Part shown: piece by piece, positions 12,192 to 19,537 of the stretch
Layout: the number at the start of each line of letters is the position of its first letter
Numbering within the stretch: the first letter of the stretch is position 1
DNA from: a virus
Reading direction: 5' to 3' (one strand)
Length of the DNA stretch: 40,765 nt
IMG/VR virus record: IMGVR_UViG_3300020201_000047
Span: 1-40,765 of that record
Notes under the pieces: generated by a model
Told to the model about the DNA's origin: nothing
Seen by the model: only the letters and a program-made list of their open reading frames with translations
Databases searched by the model: none
Program-made: the position numbers and the translations under genes

Positions 12192-12956
12192 TTACCAGTA
12201 GAGGTGGTACGACTTGTACGACGAGGCGCTCGCGACGGCGCCAGCAAACCGATACGGACCGCGTCGTGCAAGAATCCGGCGCCAGTCCGGTGCATTCGCT
12301 ACATCGCACGCGCTGGTCGTGCTCGCGCTGGTCAGGTCGCGACCATTGCCAGATTCGTCCGGCACCGTGACCGCACCGGTCCCGGCCATGCGCCAATTGC
12401 GCTCATAAAACAGGCGCTGTGAACAGGCGGGGACGACCGCGGTGGGATCGCACAGTGTCGCCATTTGACTGTGTGCCAACGCGAGCGCTCGGAATACGCG
12501 AATATCCCACACCTCGCAGCGGAGCGGCGACGTACCGCCCGCGTCATTGCCGACCGCCGTGCGGCGTGTCCCGGACACGACCGGTGCCTGCGTGTACGCG
12601 ACGCGCTGCTGCAGCTTACCGTTTCGATAAAAGAATACGCCCGCGCCATCGTACATCACCCCTACATGCACCCACCGGCCAAACGGGACCAACCCGTCGA
12701 TTGACGACACCGACGACGCGCCGGATGCGGGACAGCCGAGATTGATCGCGCCGCGCGTAGACAGAAAAACGAACACCCCGTTTCGTGGTGTCGCGGCGTC
12801 GTTGGTGTGCGCCCAGATATAGGTACTGCCCGCGGTCGAGATCTGCCGCACCCAGGCGCCCCACGAAAAAGCGGCCGCGGTCTGGTCGAGCGCGGTGATC
12901 CCGGTTGCGACCGCCGCGTGAACGGCGGTCGCGGAGTAATTGCGGGCGGCGAGCAT
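12192..12956 (-). CDS. LamG/concanavalin-like lectin-domain tail protein
   Basis: The 254-residue protein carries a laminin-G-like jelly roll at about residues 20-190. The fingerprint is SWGAWVRQ, then GVFVFLSTRGAINLG, GRWVHVGVMYDGAGVFFYRNGKLQ and AVGNDAGGTSPLRCEVWDIRVF. Such domains bind glycans, so the protein probably contributes to host recognition. The last 60 residues (NWRMAGTGAVTVPDESGNG) look like the usual end of these modules. It starts just after the stop of the upstream tail protein. Confidence 0.8.
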   Translation of the reverse strand: MLAARNYSATAVHAAVATGITALDQTAAAFSWGAWVRQISTAGSTYIWAHTNDAATPRNGVFVFLSTRGAINLGCPASGASSVSSIDGLVPFGRWVHVGVMYDGAGVFFYRNGKLQQRVAYTQAPVVSGTRRTAVGNDAGGTSPLRCEVWDIRVFRALALAHSQMATLCDPTAVVPACSQRLFYERNWRMAGTGAVTVPDESGNGRDLTSASTTSACDVANAPDWRRILARRGPYRFAGAVASASSYKSYHLYW

Positions 12957-12957
12957 C

Positions 12958-13425
12958 CTACTGCCCTTCGTCCGTGATCGGCAGGACCTGCACCAGGTGA
13001 TCGCCGTTCGTGGTGCTGACCGTCTGCCCCGAGTTATTGAAGACCACCACCGAGTATTGCGGTCCGGGCTCGTTTGCCACAAATGTTCCGTTGAGTTGCG
13101 TTGCCGTCGACGCGCGCGCATAGATCGCCCCGAGCCATTCGACTTGCACCGGCTCTGTGGCCACCGCGGCGTCCGCCGTGCCCAGTCCGTCGTCGGACAC
13201 GTCCGGACTTCCGGCTAACCGGCGCACCAATCCGACCTTATACGGAGCGCCGGCTGTTGGCGCGGTCGCCCCCGTGGTGATGCGCACCGCCACCAGCACC
13301 GACCGCGCGCGCGTCGTCGTGTTGACAATCACCGCCGTGATGCGCCCCGCACCATTTGCGACGGATCCAAAGGTGAACGACGGCGTGACCAGCGTCTCGA
13401 ACGTCGTGAGATTTTTCGTGGGCAT
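12958..13425 (-). CDS. tail-associated protein
   Basis: The 155-residue product is beta-rich throughout (ITAVIVNTTTRARSVLVAVRI, PVQVEWLGAIYARA, YSVVVFNNSGQTV), consistent with a virion beta-sandwich. It lies between the lectin-like and hydrolase genes and has no signal peptide or catalytic motif. Structural or adhesin role inferred. Confidence 0.7.
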   Translation of the reverse strand: MPTKNLTTFETLVTPSFTFGSVANGAGRITAVIVNTTTRARSVLVAVRITTGATAPTAGAPYKVGLVRRLAGSPDVSDDGLGTADAAVATEPVQVEWLGAIYARASTATQLNGTFVANEPGPQYSVVVFNNSGQTVSTTNGDHLVQVLPITDEGQ

Positions 13426-13458
13426 CAGGACCTATCCGTGGTGATGAGAAAAAGCCGA

Positions 13459-14427
13459 CTACAGGAGCATGCCGGACAACCGACGCCCGCGCGCGGTCGG
13501 ACCCACCGCACTCGGCGCCGGCAACGCGCGCGCATTGAACCACGCGCGGATCGCGGGCCAGTGTGTCGCGTTAAACGGCACGTTCGCAATCGAGCCGTGA
13601 TCAAGGTCGTTCATCTCGCGCAGGAAAAACCGGTCGGTCGTCAGCACGTCCATCGTCGTGGACGAATTGGCCACCGACTCGCGCGCGACCCCCGGCGACG
13701 CGGCGTTGAGTGCGGTAATAAGCGGGCTGTAGTCGTTTAATCGGCGCCCCCAATCGGTCGCATCGAACTCGGGACGGTTCGACGTCGTTTCCATCCACGC
13801 GATGTTGGTGGTCAGCAGGCGGCCCGCGACTTCCGCGAACAGCACCGTGTCCGGGATCGGAGACACCGTGTTCGGCACATACGCGGGATTCGCCAGCGCA
13901 ATCCCCGCCGGCAGCGTCGCGTAAATGCTGTTGCTCGCATTGTCCGTCAGGTCCGGTGAGTTGAAACTCCCGTCCACACCCGCGCAGGCGTTCCACAAGC
14001 TCGGATCGCGGTACCAGAGATGTTTCATCATGATCGCGCCCGTCGAATACCCGCATGCGTTGATCTGTCTGGTGTCGATATTGAACCCACGCGCCTGCTC
14101 GGCCTCGACAATAGCCCGATGAATCGTGTATGCCGCCAGCTTCGCGGCCAGTGAGTTGGTCGGGATCGCGAAAAACACCACGAACCCATCGACCTCTCCC
14201 GCGTCCGTGCGCACTCCAAACGCATCGGCGCGATACGACGTCATGGCGGCCGCCGCGTTCGCGAAATCATCTTCGAACTTGCCGGACTGGTGTAGCCAGA
14301 AATACAGCGGCAGCGCGGTCGCCACCGACGCGCCCGCGGGAATGCGCATCTGGTAGGAGAACGTGAAGCCGCCGCGCGCAATGGTCCGGAGCGGGTCATA
14401 CCCGTTAATCACGTCATAGGCCGCCAT
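13459..14427 (-). CDS. alpha/beta hydrolase, candidate tail esterase or depolymerase
   Basis: The 322-residue protein shows an alpha/beta-hydrolase core: strands before LYFWLHQSG and GFVVFFAIPT, then the nucleophile elbow INACGYSTGAIMM with Ser at about 128. A late MNDLDHGSI segment can supply the catalytic His at about 277. The arrangement resembles esterases and PHB-depolymerase-type enzymes. There is no signal peptide. Being inside the host-range block, it may deacetylate or cleave capsule or envelope material. Its ATG overlaps the stop of the beta-helix gene by one base. Confidence 0.75.
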   Translation of the reverse strand: MAAYDVINGYDPLRTIARGGFTFSYQMRIPAGASVATALPLYFWLHQSGKFEDDFANAAAAMTSYRADAFGVRTDAGEVDGFVVFFAIPTNSLAAKLAAYTIHRAIVEAEQARGFNIDTRQINACGYSTGAIMMKHLWYRDPSLWNACAGVDGSFNSPDLTDNASNSIYATLPAGIALANPAYVPNTVSPIPDTVLFAEVAGRLLTTNIAWMETTSNRPEFDATDWGRRLNDYSPLITALNAASPGVARESVANSSTTMDVLTTDRFFLREMNDLDHGSIANVPFNATHWPAIRAWFNARALPAPSAVGPTARGRRLSGMLL

Positions 14428-16253
14428 TAGCGCACCACGCCCGCAATCGCCTGCTGAATCGCGAGCAGATTCGCGCCGGCTGCATTGCCGATCGCTCCTG
14501 CGTCGTAATCCTGCGGTCGCGCACCGGGCAGGGCGTTGCGCAGAAACACGCCGCCCGGCATGAATACATCCAACGTCATGCGGCCCGCGCCCGTCGCGTT
14601 GCCCGTCAGGACGTAGCTGCTCGTCATAAAGACGTTGTCCGTGATCGTCGTGCGCGTCTGCGGCTTCCCGTCGAAGGACACCGCTTTCTGTGCAGGTCCG
14701 CCGCTGAAGCTGTTGCGATCAATCGTGACATCCACCAGGTCGGCCAGCAATTGCACGCCGACGCCCGCGGCGCCGCTGAATGGATCGCGGCCGACGTTCT
14801 CGAACACGTTGTTGAACAGCACCACGCGTGACGTCGGATGCGTCGGCATCGTGCCACCGTTGTAGGCCACGCGCGCCAGAATATTGGCACCGGACGTGCT
14901 GTTGCGAATCACGTTGTTCGTCACCATGACGTCGGCCACCGTCGTCCACGCCCACGCTGTGTTGTTGTCTGCCAGCGTCTGGAACAGGATGGCATAGCCC
15001 ACCTGCGCGTCAGCCCAATGATTTTCGATCACGTTGCCCTCGAACAACACTCGCTTGCCGTGCTTGAGTTCAAAGGCGGCCTTCACCGTCCAGACGCCAC
15101 GCCCCCACGCCAGCGGCTTGTAGATGTAATTGCGCGTGATCGTGATGTCGCTCGGCGAGACGTTGGCGATCCGCGGATCGGCGCCCCCGAACATGACGCC
15201 CTGACCGGACGCCTCAATACGATTGTTGTCGATCAGGAACGGGCCCGGCCCATTCCAGCCACCGACCCCCTGCGCGTCGTTCCCTTTGCCGTGGCATTCG
15301 GTCACGGACGAGTGAATCAAGGCAAGCCGCATCCCATTAAACGCGACGCAGCGCGAATTCCCCACGGTCGTCGACCCGCGAATTTGCACGCGGTCGAGTA
15401 CGATGTCTGTCGGCACCGCAGCGAGCGTGGTCTCATCACCGCGCCCCAGCACCACGATGCCGTAGTTCTGGTGGCCCGTCGTCGGCGCGTGCGCGATCTG
15501 CAGACACACCACGCGCCAGCGTGCTGCGCCCGGTGCGGTGCGCAAGGCGGGATCGGTATTCAGCGTCTGAAGCATCGCGGCGTGGCCGCCCGCGGTAACG
15601 CGCACACCAACCGCCGGCGGCGTGGCGCATCGCACCACCACCCACCCACCCGACTGTTGCACAGGCAACACAAAATTCCCGGTGAACACGGCGCCGTCCG
15701 CCAGCACCAGCTCGTCCCCCGACCGCGCCGCGTTGAGCGCCGCTTGCAAGTCGGCGCCAGACGGCACCATCACGCGCCGTGTACTCACGGGGTACGGCAC
15801 CGTGAACGTGGCGGGTGGTGTGGGGACACGCCAGCTCCCCGTGGGTCCCGGCTGAGAAGGCGGTACGACCACGCGCGCGGAGATAAGCCGCTGCGTGATT
15901 TTCGCGTTGGGGTACGTCGTATACGACAGCGTCAGCGCATCGGCTTTCGCGGCCGGCGCGGTCTGTCGCGGCCAGCGCACCGTATCCGTGGCATTGGCCG
16001 GTATCACACGCACACTGCGCCGCGCGCCATAGCTCCACGCCACGCGCGCACTGTCGTGCGTGGTGCCGCCGGCTCTTACCGTCAGCACCAGCGAGTCGGC
16101 GCGCGTGCTGTCGATGCGCACCGTCTGGGCGCCCGTGCGCGTCGTGCCCATCGCGAGATACACTAGCAGCGCCACCACGAATGCTGCGAAGGACTCGCGC
16201 GAGCCCACGGCTCGGTGCGCGATAAAGAGGGCCGCTCGATACAGGCGATTCAT
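14427..16253 (-). CDS. secreted right-handed beta-helix (pectate-lyase-like) protein
   Basis: The 608-residue protein has an N-terminal export signal: basic start MNRLYRA, hydrophobic FAAFVVALLVYLAM at about 22-35, and a likely cleavage after TGAQ near residue 43. A linker beta region follows. From about residue 165 come parallel beta-helix coils, with repeated asparagine-ladder units such as ITITRNYIY, VLFEGNVIENH, VMVTNNVIRNS and VTIDRNSFSG. This is the fold of pectate lyases and phage depolymerases. A signal peptide is unusual for a phage tail enzyme and suggests capture of a host secreted gene. Substrate is unknown, probably a polysaccharide. Confidence 0.8.
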   Translation of the reverse strand: MNRLYRAALFIAHRAVGSRESFAAFVVALLVYLAMGTTRTGAQTVRIDSTRADSLVLTVRAGGTTHDSARVAWSYGARRSVRVIPANATDTVRWPRQTAPAAKADALTLSYTTYPNAKITQRLISARVVVPPSQPGPTGSWRVPTPPATFTVPYPVSTRRVMVPSGADLQAALNAARSGDELVLADGAVFTGNFVLPVQQSGGWVVVRCATPPAVGVRVTAGGHAAMLQTLNTDPALRTAPGAARWRVVCLQIAHAPTTGHQNYGIVVLGRGDETTLAAVPTDIVLDRVQIRGSTTVGNSRCVAFNGMRLALIHSSVTECHGKGNDAQGVGGWNGPGPFLIDNNRIEASGQGVMFGGADPRIANVSPSDITITRNYIYKPLAWGRGVWTVKAAFELKHGKRVLFEGNVIENHWADAQVGYAILFQTLADNNTAWAWTTVADVMVTNNVIRNSTSGANILARVAYNGGTMPTHPTSRVVLFNNVFENVGRDPFSGAAGVGVQLLADLVDVTIDRNSFSGGPAQKAVSFDGKPQTRTTITDNVFMTSSYVLTGNATGAGRMTLDVFMPGGVFLRNALPGARPQDYDAGAIGNAAGANLLAIQQAIAGVVR

Positions 16254-16888
16254 TGGCGCACCACATGCAAGAGCACCCCTGCGCCCGCCCCGATCACACT
16301 GATCACCACATTCGATTTCCAGGTCCGCTTCGGTCGCGCTACCTCCACGGCCAGCGAATCGCGCACCACGACTACGGCCGTAGCGAGGCCGCGAATCGCT
16401 GCCGTGTCGGCCGCATGCACGGCGTCGGCGCGCTCGGTCACGATCGCGACTTCCGCGATCAGTCGGCCGCCCATCACTTTGAGGCTGTCGTTCTCGGTCG
16501 CTACCGCTTGGCTGGCCGTGGCTAACACGGCCACCGTGGTGTCAGCCCTCGCTGAGTCGCTCAAGCGCTCCAGTGAGGCGGAGAGCGCGTCCGTGGCCGT
16601 GCGGCTCGCGATCACCGCTCGCAGGGCGCGCAATTCTTTCGACTGCCGCGCGCGGGCTTCCCGCAGCGCGCCCGACTCGATGTCGCTGGTATGTTTGGCC
16701 GCGGCGAGAATAGTCACGGCTGCAAGATTGACCGAATCGCGGGTCCTGTCGGCCGCACCTGTGGCGGCTGTGGCCACAGCGGACTGGTGCCAGCGCTGAC
16801 CCTGCACCACGCCAAGCGACACGGCCCCAGCCACCGCGAGCGACAGCCAGACCCAGCGGGGGAGGGCGAGGAGCGTGCGCCAGGTCAT
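16250..16888 (-). CDS. spanin-like membrane protein
   Basis: The ATG at 16888 (MTWRTLLALPRWVW) overlaps the endolysin stop (ATGA). The 212-residue protein has an N-terminal membrane anchor (VWLSLAVAGAVSLGVV, about 13-28). A long alanine-rich helical, probably coiled-coil, middle follows (REARARQSKELRALRAVIA, TATDALSASLERLSDSA). A second hydrophobic segment lies at the end (NVVISVIGAGAGVLLHVV). The position after the endolysin suits an inner-membrane spanin (Rz-like), but the C-terminal hydrophobic segment is atypical. It may instead be a holin accessory. Confidence 0.65.
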   Translation of the reverse strand: MTWRTLLALPRWVWLSLAVAGAVSLGVVQGQRWHQSAVATAATGAADRTRDSVNLAAVTILAAAKHTSDIESGALREARARQSKELRALRAVIASRTATDALSASLERLSDSARADTTVAVLATASQAVATENDSLKVMGGRLIAEVAIVTERADAVHAADTAAIRGLATAVVVVRDSLAVEVARPKRTWKSNVVISVIGAGAGVLLHVVRQ

Positions 16889-17382
16889 GGGGCCGCCCCG
16901 TATTTTTGCCACACCGCGCGCATTCCCTGCGCGCGAAACAGGGCGCGGTCCGCTTCGGTCGGCGACGCTGGACACTGGCCCCACTGCACATGCGGCAAGT
17001 CGGTGCGTGGGCGCTTCCAGCGACCGCCCCACGTCAACCCACCGCGTTCCGCCGCGTCCCCGATCTCATTCCAGAACGAAACTGGCGCATCCCATGGCGT
17101 GGCGTCCTTCTCCACGACATCGACCGCTAATCCAAACCCGTGCCAACTCGTGAGCGCCGTGGGCGCATTCGTGACCTTACCGCGCCCGTCGTCATACAAT
17201 CGGCCGAACCCGTGCAAGAACGCTTGCCGCGGTTCGGTGCGCAGCGTCTCAAACGCCCACTCAGCGCGGCCGCCTTCCAGCGTTTTCAGCATCGCGCGCA
17301 CGGCTGCCGCGAACGCGGGCGCGCACACATCGAGCGAGCGCTGCACGGGGACTTCTGGCGGGACGATTCCGAATTTTGCCAT
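16885..17382 (-). CDS. M15-family peptidase endolysin
   Basis: The 165-residue protein has the VanY/M15 zinc motif S-x-H-x-x-G-x-A-x-D as SWHGFGLAVD (Ser79, His81, Asp88). Downstream are FWNEIGDAAERGGLTWGGRW and DLPHVQWG (His131), giving the second half of the metal site. M15 endolysins cut the peptide cross-links of peptidoglycan (L-Ala-D-Glu or D-Ala-D-Ala type). Its ATG overlaps the holin-like stop (TAATG) and its stop overlaps the spanin-like start. There is no export signal, so it needs the holin. Confidence 0.9.
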   Translation of the reverse strand: MAKFGIVPPEVPVQRSLDVCAPAFAAAVRAMLKTLEGGRAEWAFETLRTEPRQAFLHGFGRLYDDGRGKVTNAPTALTSWHGFGLAVDVVEKDATPWDAPVSFWNEIGDAAERGGLTWGGRWKRPRTDLPHVQWGQCPASPTEADRALFRAQGMRAVWQKYGAAP

Positions 17383-17678
17383 TACGAGGCCCCGCCCGTC
17401 GGCCCGACCTGCGTGATCTCGGTCGTACTCGTCACGCTGGACCGCTGCTCCGGGCCGGTCTTCCCCGTGATGTACGCATTCGACAGGTTGAAGCCGCCAG
17501 CCGCGACCGCGAAAATACCAGACAGCGCCACCACCATCGACGCAATAGCATCGGCCGCCGTGGGCTCGCGCACCGCTTGCAGCATGCCGAACACGGCGAC
17601 CCCCGCGCCGAGGATCATCGTAAACAGCGACAGCAGAAATTTTCGGCCGTAGCGATCGACAAGTGTTGGCTTGCTCAT
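17382..17678 (-). CDS. holin-like protein, two membrane segments
   Basis: The 98-residue protein has two hydrophobic helices (about 14-34, FLLSLFTMILGAGVAVFGML; about 44-62, AIASMVVALSGIFAVAAGGF) separated by a short polar turn, and a polar Thr-rich tail. Size, topology and the adjacent endolysin fit a class II holin that opens the inner membrane at lysis time. Its ATG overlaps the previous stop. Confidence 0.75.
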   Translation of the reverse strand: MSKPTLVDRYGRKFLLSLFTMILGAGVAVFGMLQAVREPTAADAIASMVVALSGIFAVAAGGFNLSNAYITGKTGPEQRSSVTSTTEITQVGPTGGAS

Positions 17679-18010
17679 AGCTCCCCCAAGTGTCCGCGGA
17701 TCGCGGCAATCGCGGTCGCGTGGTCCGCGTTGATTTTCCCTTGCTTGTCCGTGAACGACTCAATCGCGGTCGTGTTCTCGTGCGTGCGTTTCGACAAAGA
17801 ATCGACGGAGCCGGTGAGCTGCTGCACCGACGCGCGGGCCGCTTGTACCTCGGGCAGCACGGTGTCATTGACAAACCGCGCGCTCCGCTTCCCGGCCCAG
17901 CTGAGGAGATACGCCATCGCACCGCTCGTCATCCCGACAATCGTGCCGATGATGATAATCACGGGGCCGTATTCCTTGACGAGCGCGGCCATGCTACCAA
18001 GCGTGGGCAT
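17675..18010 (-). CDS. membrane protein with coiled coil (holin partner, XhlA-like)
   Basis: The 111-residue protein has one strong membrane helix (about 14-37, GPVIIIIGTIVGMTSGAMAY). A predicted coiled coil follows (VQAARASVQQLTGSVDSLSKR, HENTTAIESFTDK). The layout is reversed relative to classical XhlA but the pairing with a two-helix holin is similar. It is first in the lysis cassette, starting with TAATG overlap on the tail gene upstream. Confidence 0.65.
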   Translation of the reverse strand: MPTLGSMAALVKEYGPVIIIIGTIVGMTSGAMAYLLSWAGKRSARFVNDTVLPEVQAARASVQQLTGSVDSLSKRTHENTTAIESFTDKQGKINADHATAIAAIRGHLGEL

Positions 18011-18744
18011 TACAACATCCTCTGTAATTGGGCGAGAGAAGGCAGACCGGGCACCAACTTAAACACGCGATGGAAGGACGATGCGCCCGCGGTCGTGCCG
18101 AGTGCAGAGAGCCGCACACGTGCCGTGGCCCCCCAAGCCGACGCAAGCGAACTCGCGGCGATGGTCGTGCTTTTCACTGGAGCCGCGCCGTTGACGGCCT
18201 GCCATATTTGCACGCTGCCGTCGGCGTAGAGGTAGCCCCACTGGATCACGAAATCGCCAGCGGACGGCGCGATGCCCAACGCGCGGTCACGCACCGTCGA
18301 TCCGTTGTCGTGCTCCACGACGTACGCCGTCCCATTCGAGTACACACGGAAGCGTGCGCCCGTCGCGGCGTCGTTGGCGATAGACCAGAGCGTGACGCCC
18401 GCCGACGCCATCGCTCCGCTTTGGCGAAACTCGTGATAGAACCCAAACGGCTGCGGCCGGAAAGGCGCCGCAAAGTGAAAGCGATCCGAGCTCCCCATGC
18501 GCAAGAACATGGTTTGCACACTGCTAAACCACGGCACGGTCTCAAAAGCGGGATGCGTGTAGCCGAGCGTGAACGAGTTCAACGCGGCGTCGGCAATCGT
18601 AGAGACAATGCCGCGACTGAACACGGCTAGCTGACCGCCAACAGCGGCGGCCTCCACATCACTCGCGCGAAAGTGCAGCAAGCAGCGCGAGACGCGCGTT
18701 CGTTCGGATTGATCGCGCATCGGCGCGATCGCGGGCAGCGGCAT
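18010..18744 (-). CDS. tail tip-associated protein
   Basis: The 244-residue protein begins just downstream of the distal tail gene. It is beta-rich (FHFAAPFRPQPFGFYHEF, ARFRVYSNGTAYVVEHDNG, DFVIQWGYLYADGSVQIWQAVNG), like lectin or jelly-roll virion proteins. No catalytic residues were recognised. It may be a receptor-binding or tip protein. It is the last tail gene before the lysis cassette. Confidence 0.65.
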   Translation of the reverse strand: MPLPAIAPMRDQSERTRVSRCLLHFRASDVEAAAVGGQLAVFSRGIVSTIADAALNSFTLGYTHPAFETVPWFSSVQTMFLRMGSSDRFHFAAPFRPQPFGFYHEFRQSGAMASAGVTLWSIANDAATGARFRVYSNGTAYVVEHDNGSTVRDRALGIAPSAGDFVIQWGYLYADGSVQIWQAVNGAAPVKSTTIAASSLASAWGATARVRLSALGTTAGASSFHRVFKLVPGLPSLAQLQRML

Positions 18745-18745
18745 G

Positions 18746-19537
18746 TCAGTGCTCCCAGTTGCGGCGGTATTCGTACAGCGTCGACACCGAGGCCTCGAGC
18801 GTCGGCATCACGCCCAGCTCCCGGTTCGCATCGCGCGGAAGGATGTGGAACCACGTGCTGCCCGTGTCCCACGTCGGCTGCAGAGTGCGGGCGTCGCCGC
18901 TGTCCACCTTCACGATTTGCTGTGACGCAAGATCGAGAATCATTCGTTCGCCGGTGGCAAGATTCGGCGTAATCGCCAGCTGCCCCCACTGGACGCCTGC
19001 CATACTGCGATAGGTGATGGTCAGTGCGGTGGTGTTCGGGCCGGTGACGTAGAGTCGCCCGTCATGTCCGACCGTACCGACCGAGACACGCGCGGGGGTC
19101 GTGCTCAGCACCAGATGCGTGGGCTCGGTATCCATAAACGCAGCGTTTGCGCACGCGACCTCTACCACGAGCGTCGCTGACGCGTTCAGGAAAGACGGCG
19201 AGCTGACCGTGCCTTCAAACACGCGACACATGCCGCGAATGCGGCGCATCGATGAATGCACGAACGTGACCTCGACCAATCCCTCAAACAGATCGCGCAG
19301 GGTGTCCAGCAGTGCCCCGCGCTCGGCCATGGTGAGACGGAGGCTGGTGCCGAGTTCAAATCGAAGCACGCGCTCGCCGATGGTGCTGACCGGCGCGTGC
19401 ACTCCGCCCGCGCGTCCGGGCAGCGCGAGGAAATCGCGGACGCGATTCAGCCCGGAGACCGAGGGCTGCCCTTGCGTCAGGATCAGCCCGAGCTCTTCGA
19501 TCGGCGTGCCGTTGATGGCGATGCTGGTCAGTGCCAT
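18746..19537 (-). CDS. distal tail protein (Dit-like, siphovirus tail component)
   Basis: The 263-residue protein starts with INGTPIEELGLILTQGQPS, then RVRDFLALPGRAGG. This is the N-terminal ring domain pattern of siphophage Dit proteins, which assemble at the end of the tail tube and hold the tip. The second half is a beta-sandwich (RLYVTGPNTTALTITYRSM). Position between the tail hub and tip genes agrees. ATG at 19537 overlaps the hub stop. Confidence 0.8.
   Translation of the reverse strand: MALTSIAINGTPIEELGLILTQGQPSVSGLNRVRDFLALPGRAGGVHAPVSTIGERVLRFELGTSLRLTMAERGALLDTLRDLFEGLVEVTFVHSSMRRIRGMCRVFEGTVSSPSFLNASATLVVEVACANAAFMDTEPTHLVLSTTPARVSVGTVGHDGRLYVTGPNTTALTITYRSMAGVQWGQLAITPNLATGERMILDLASQQIVKVDSGDARTLQPTWDTGSTWFHILPRDANRELGVMPTLEASVSTLYEYRRNWEH

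Noticed and set aside
14838-16166. A 442-codon plus-strand open frame
   Set aside because: Antisense to the beta-helix gene with the same shadow composition.
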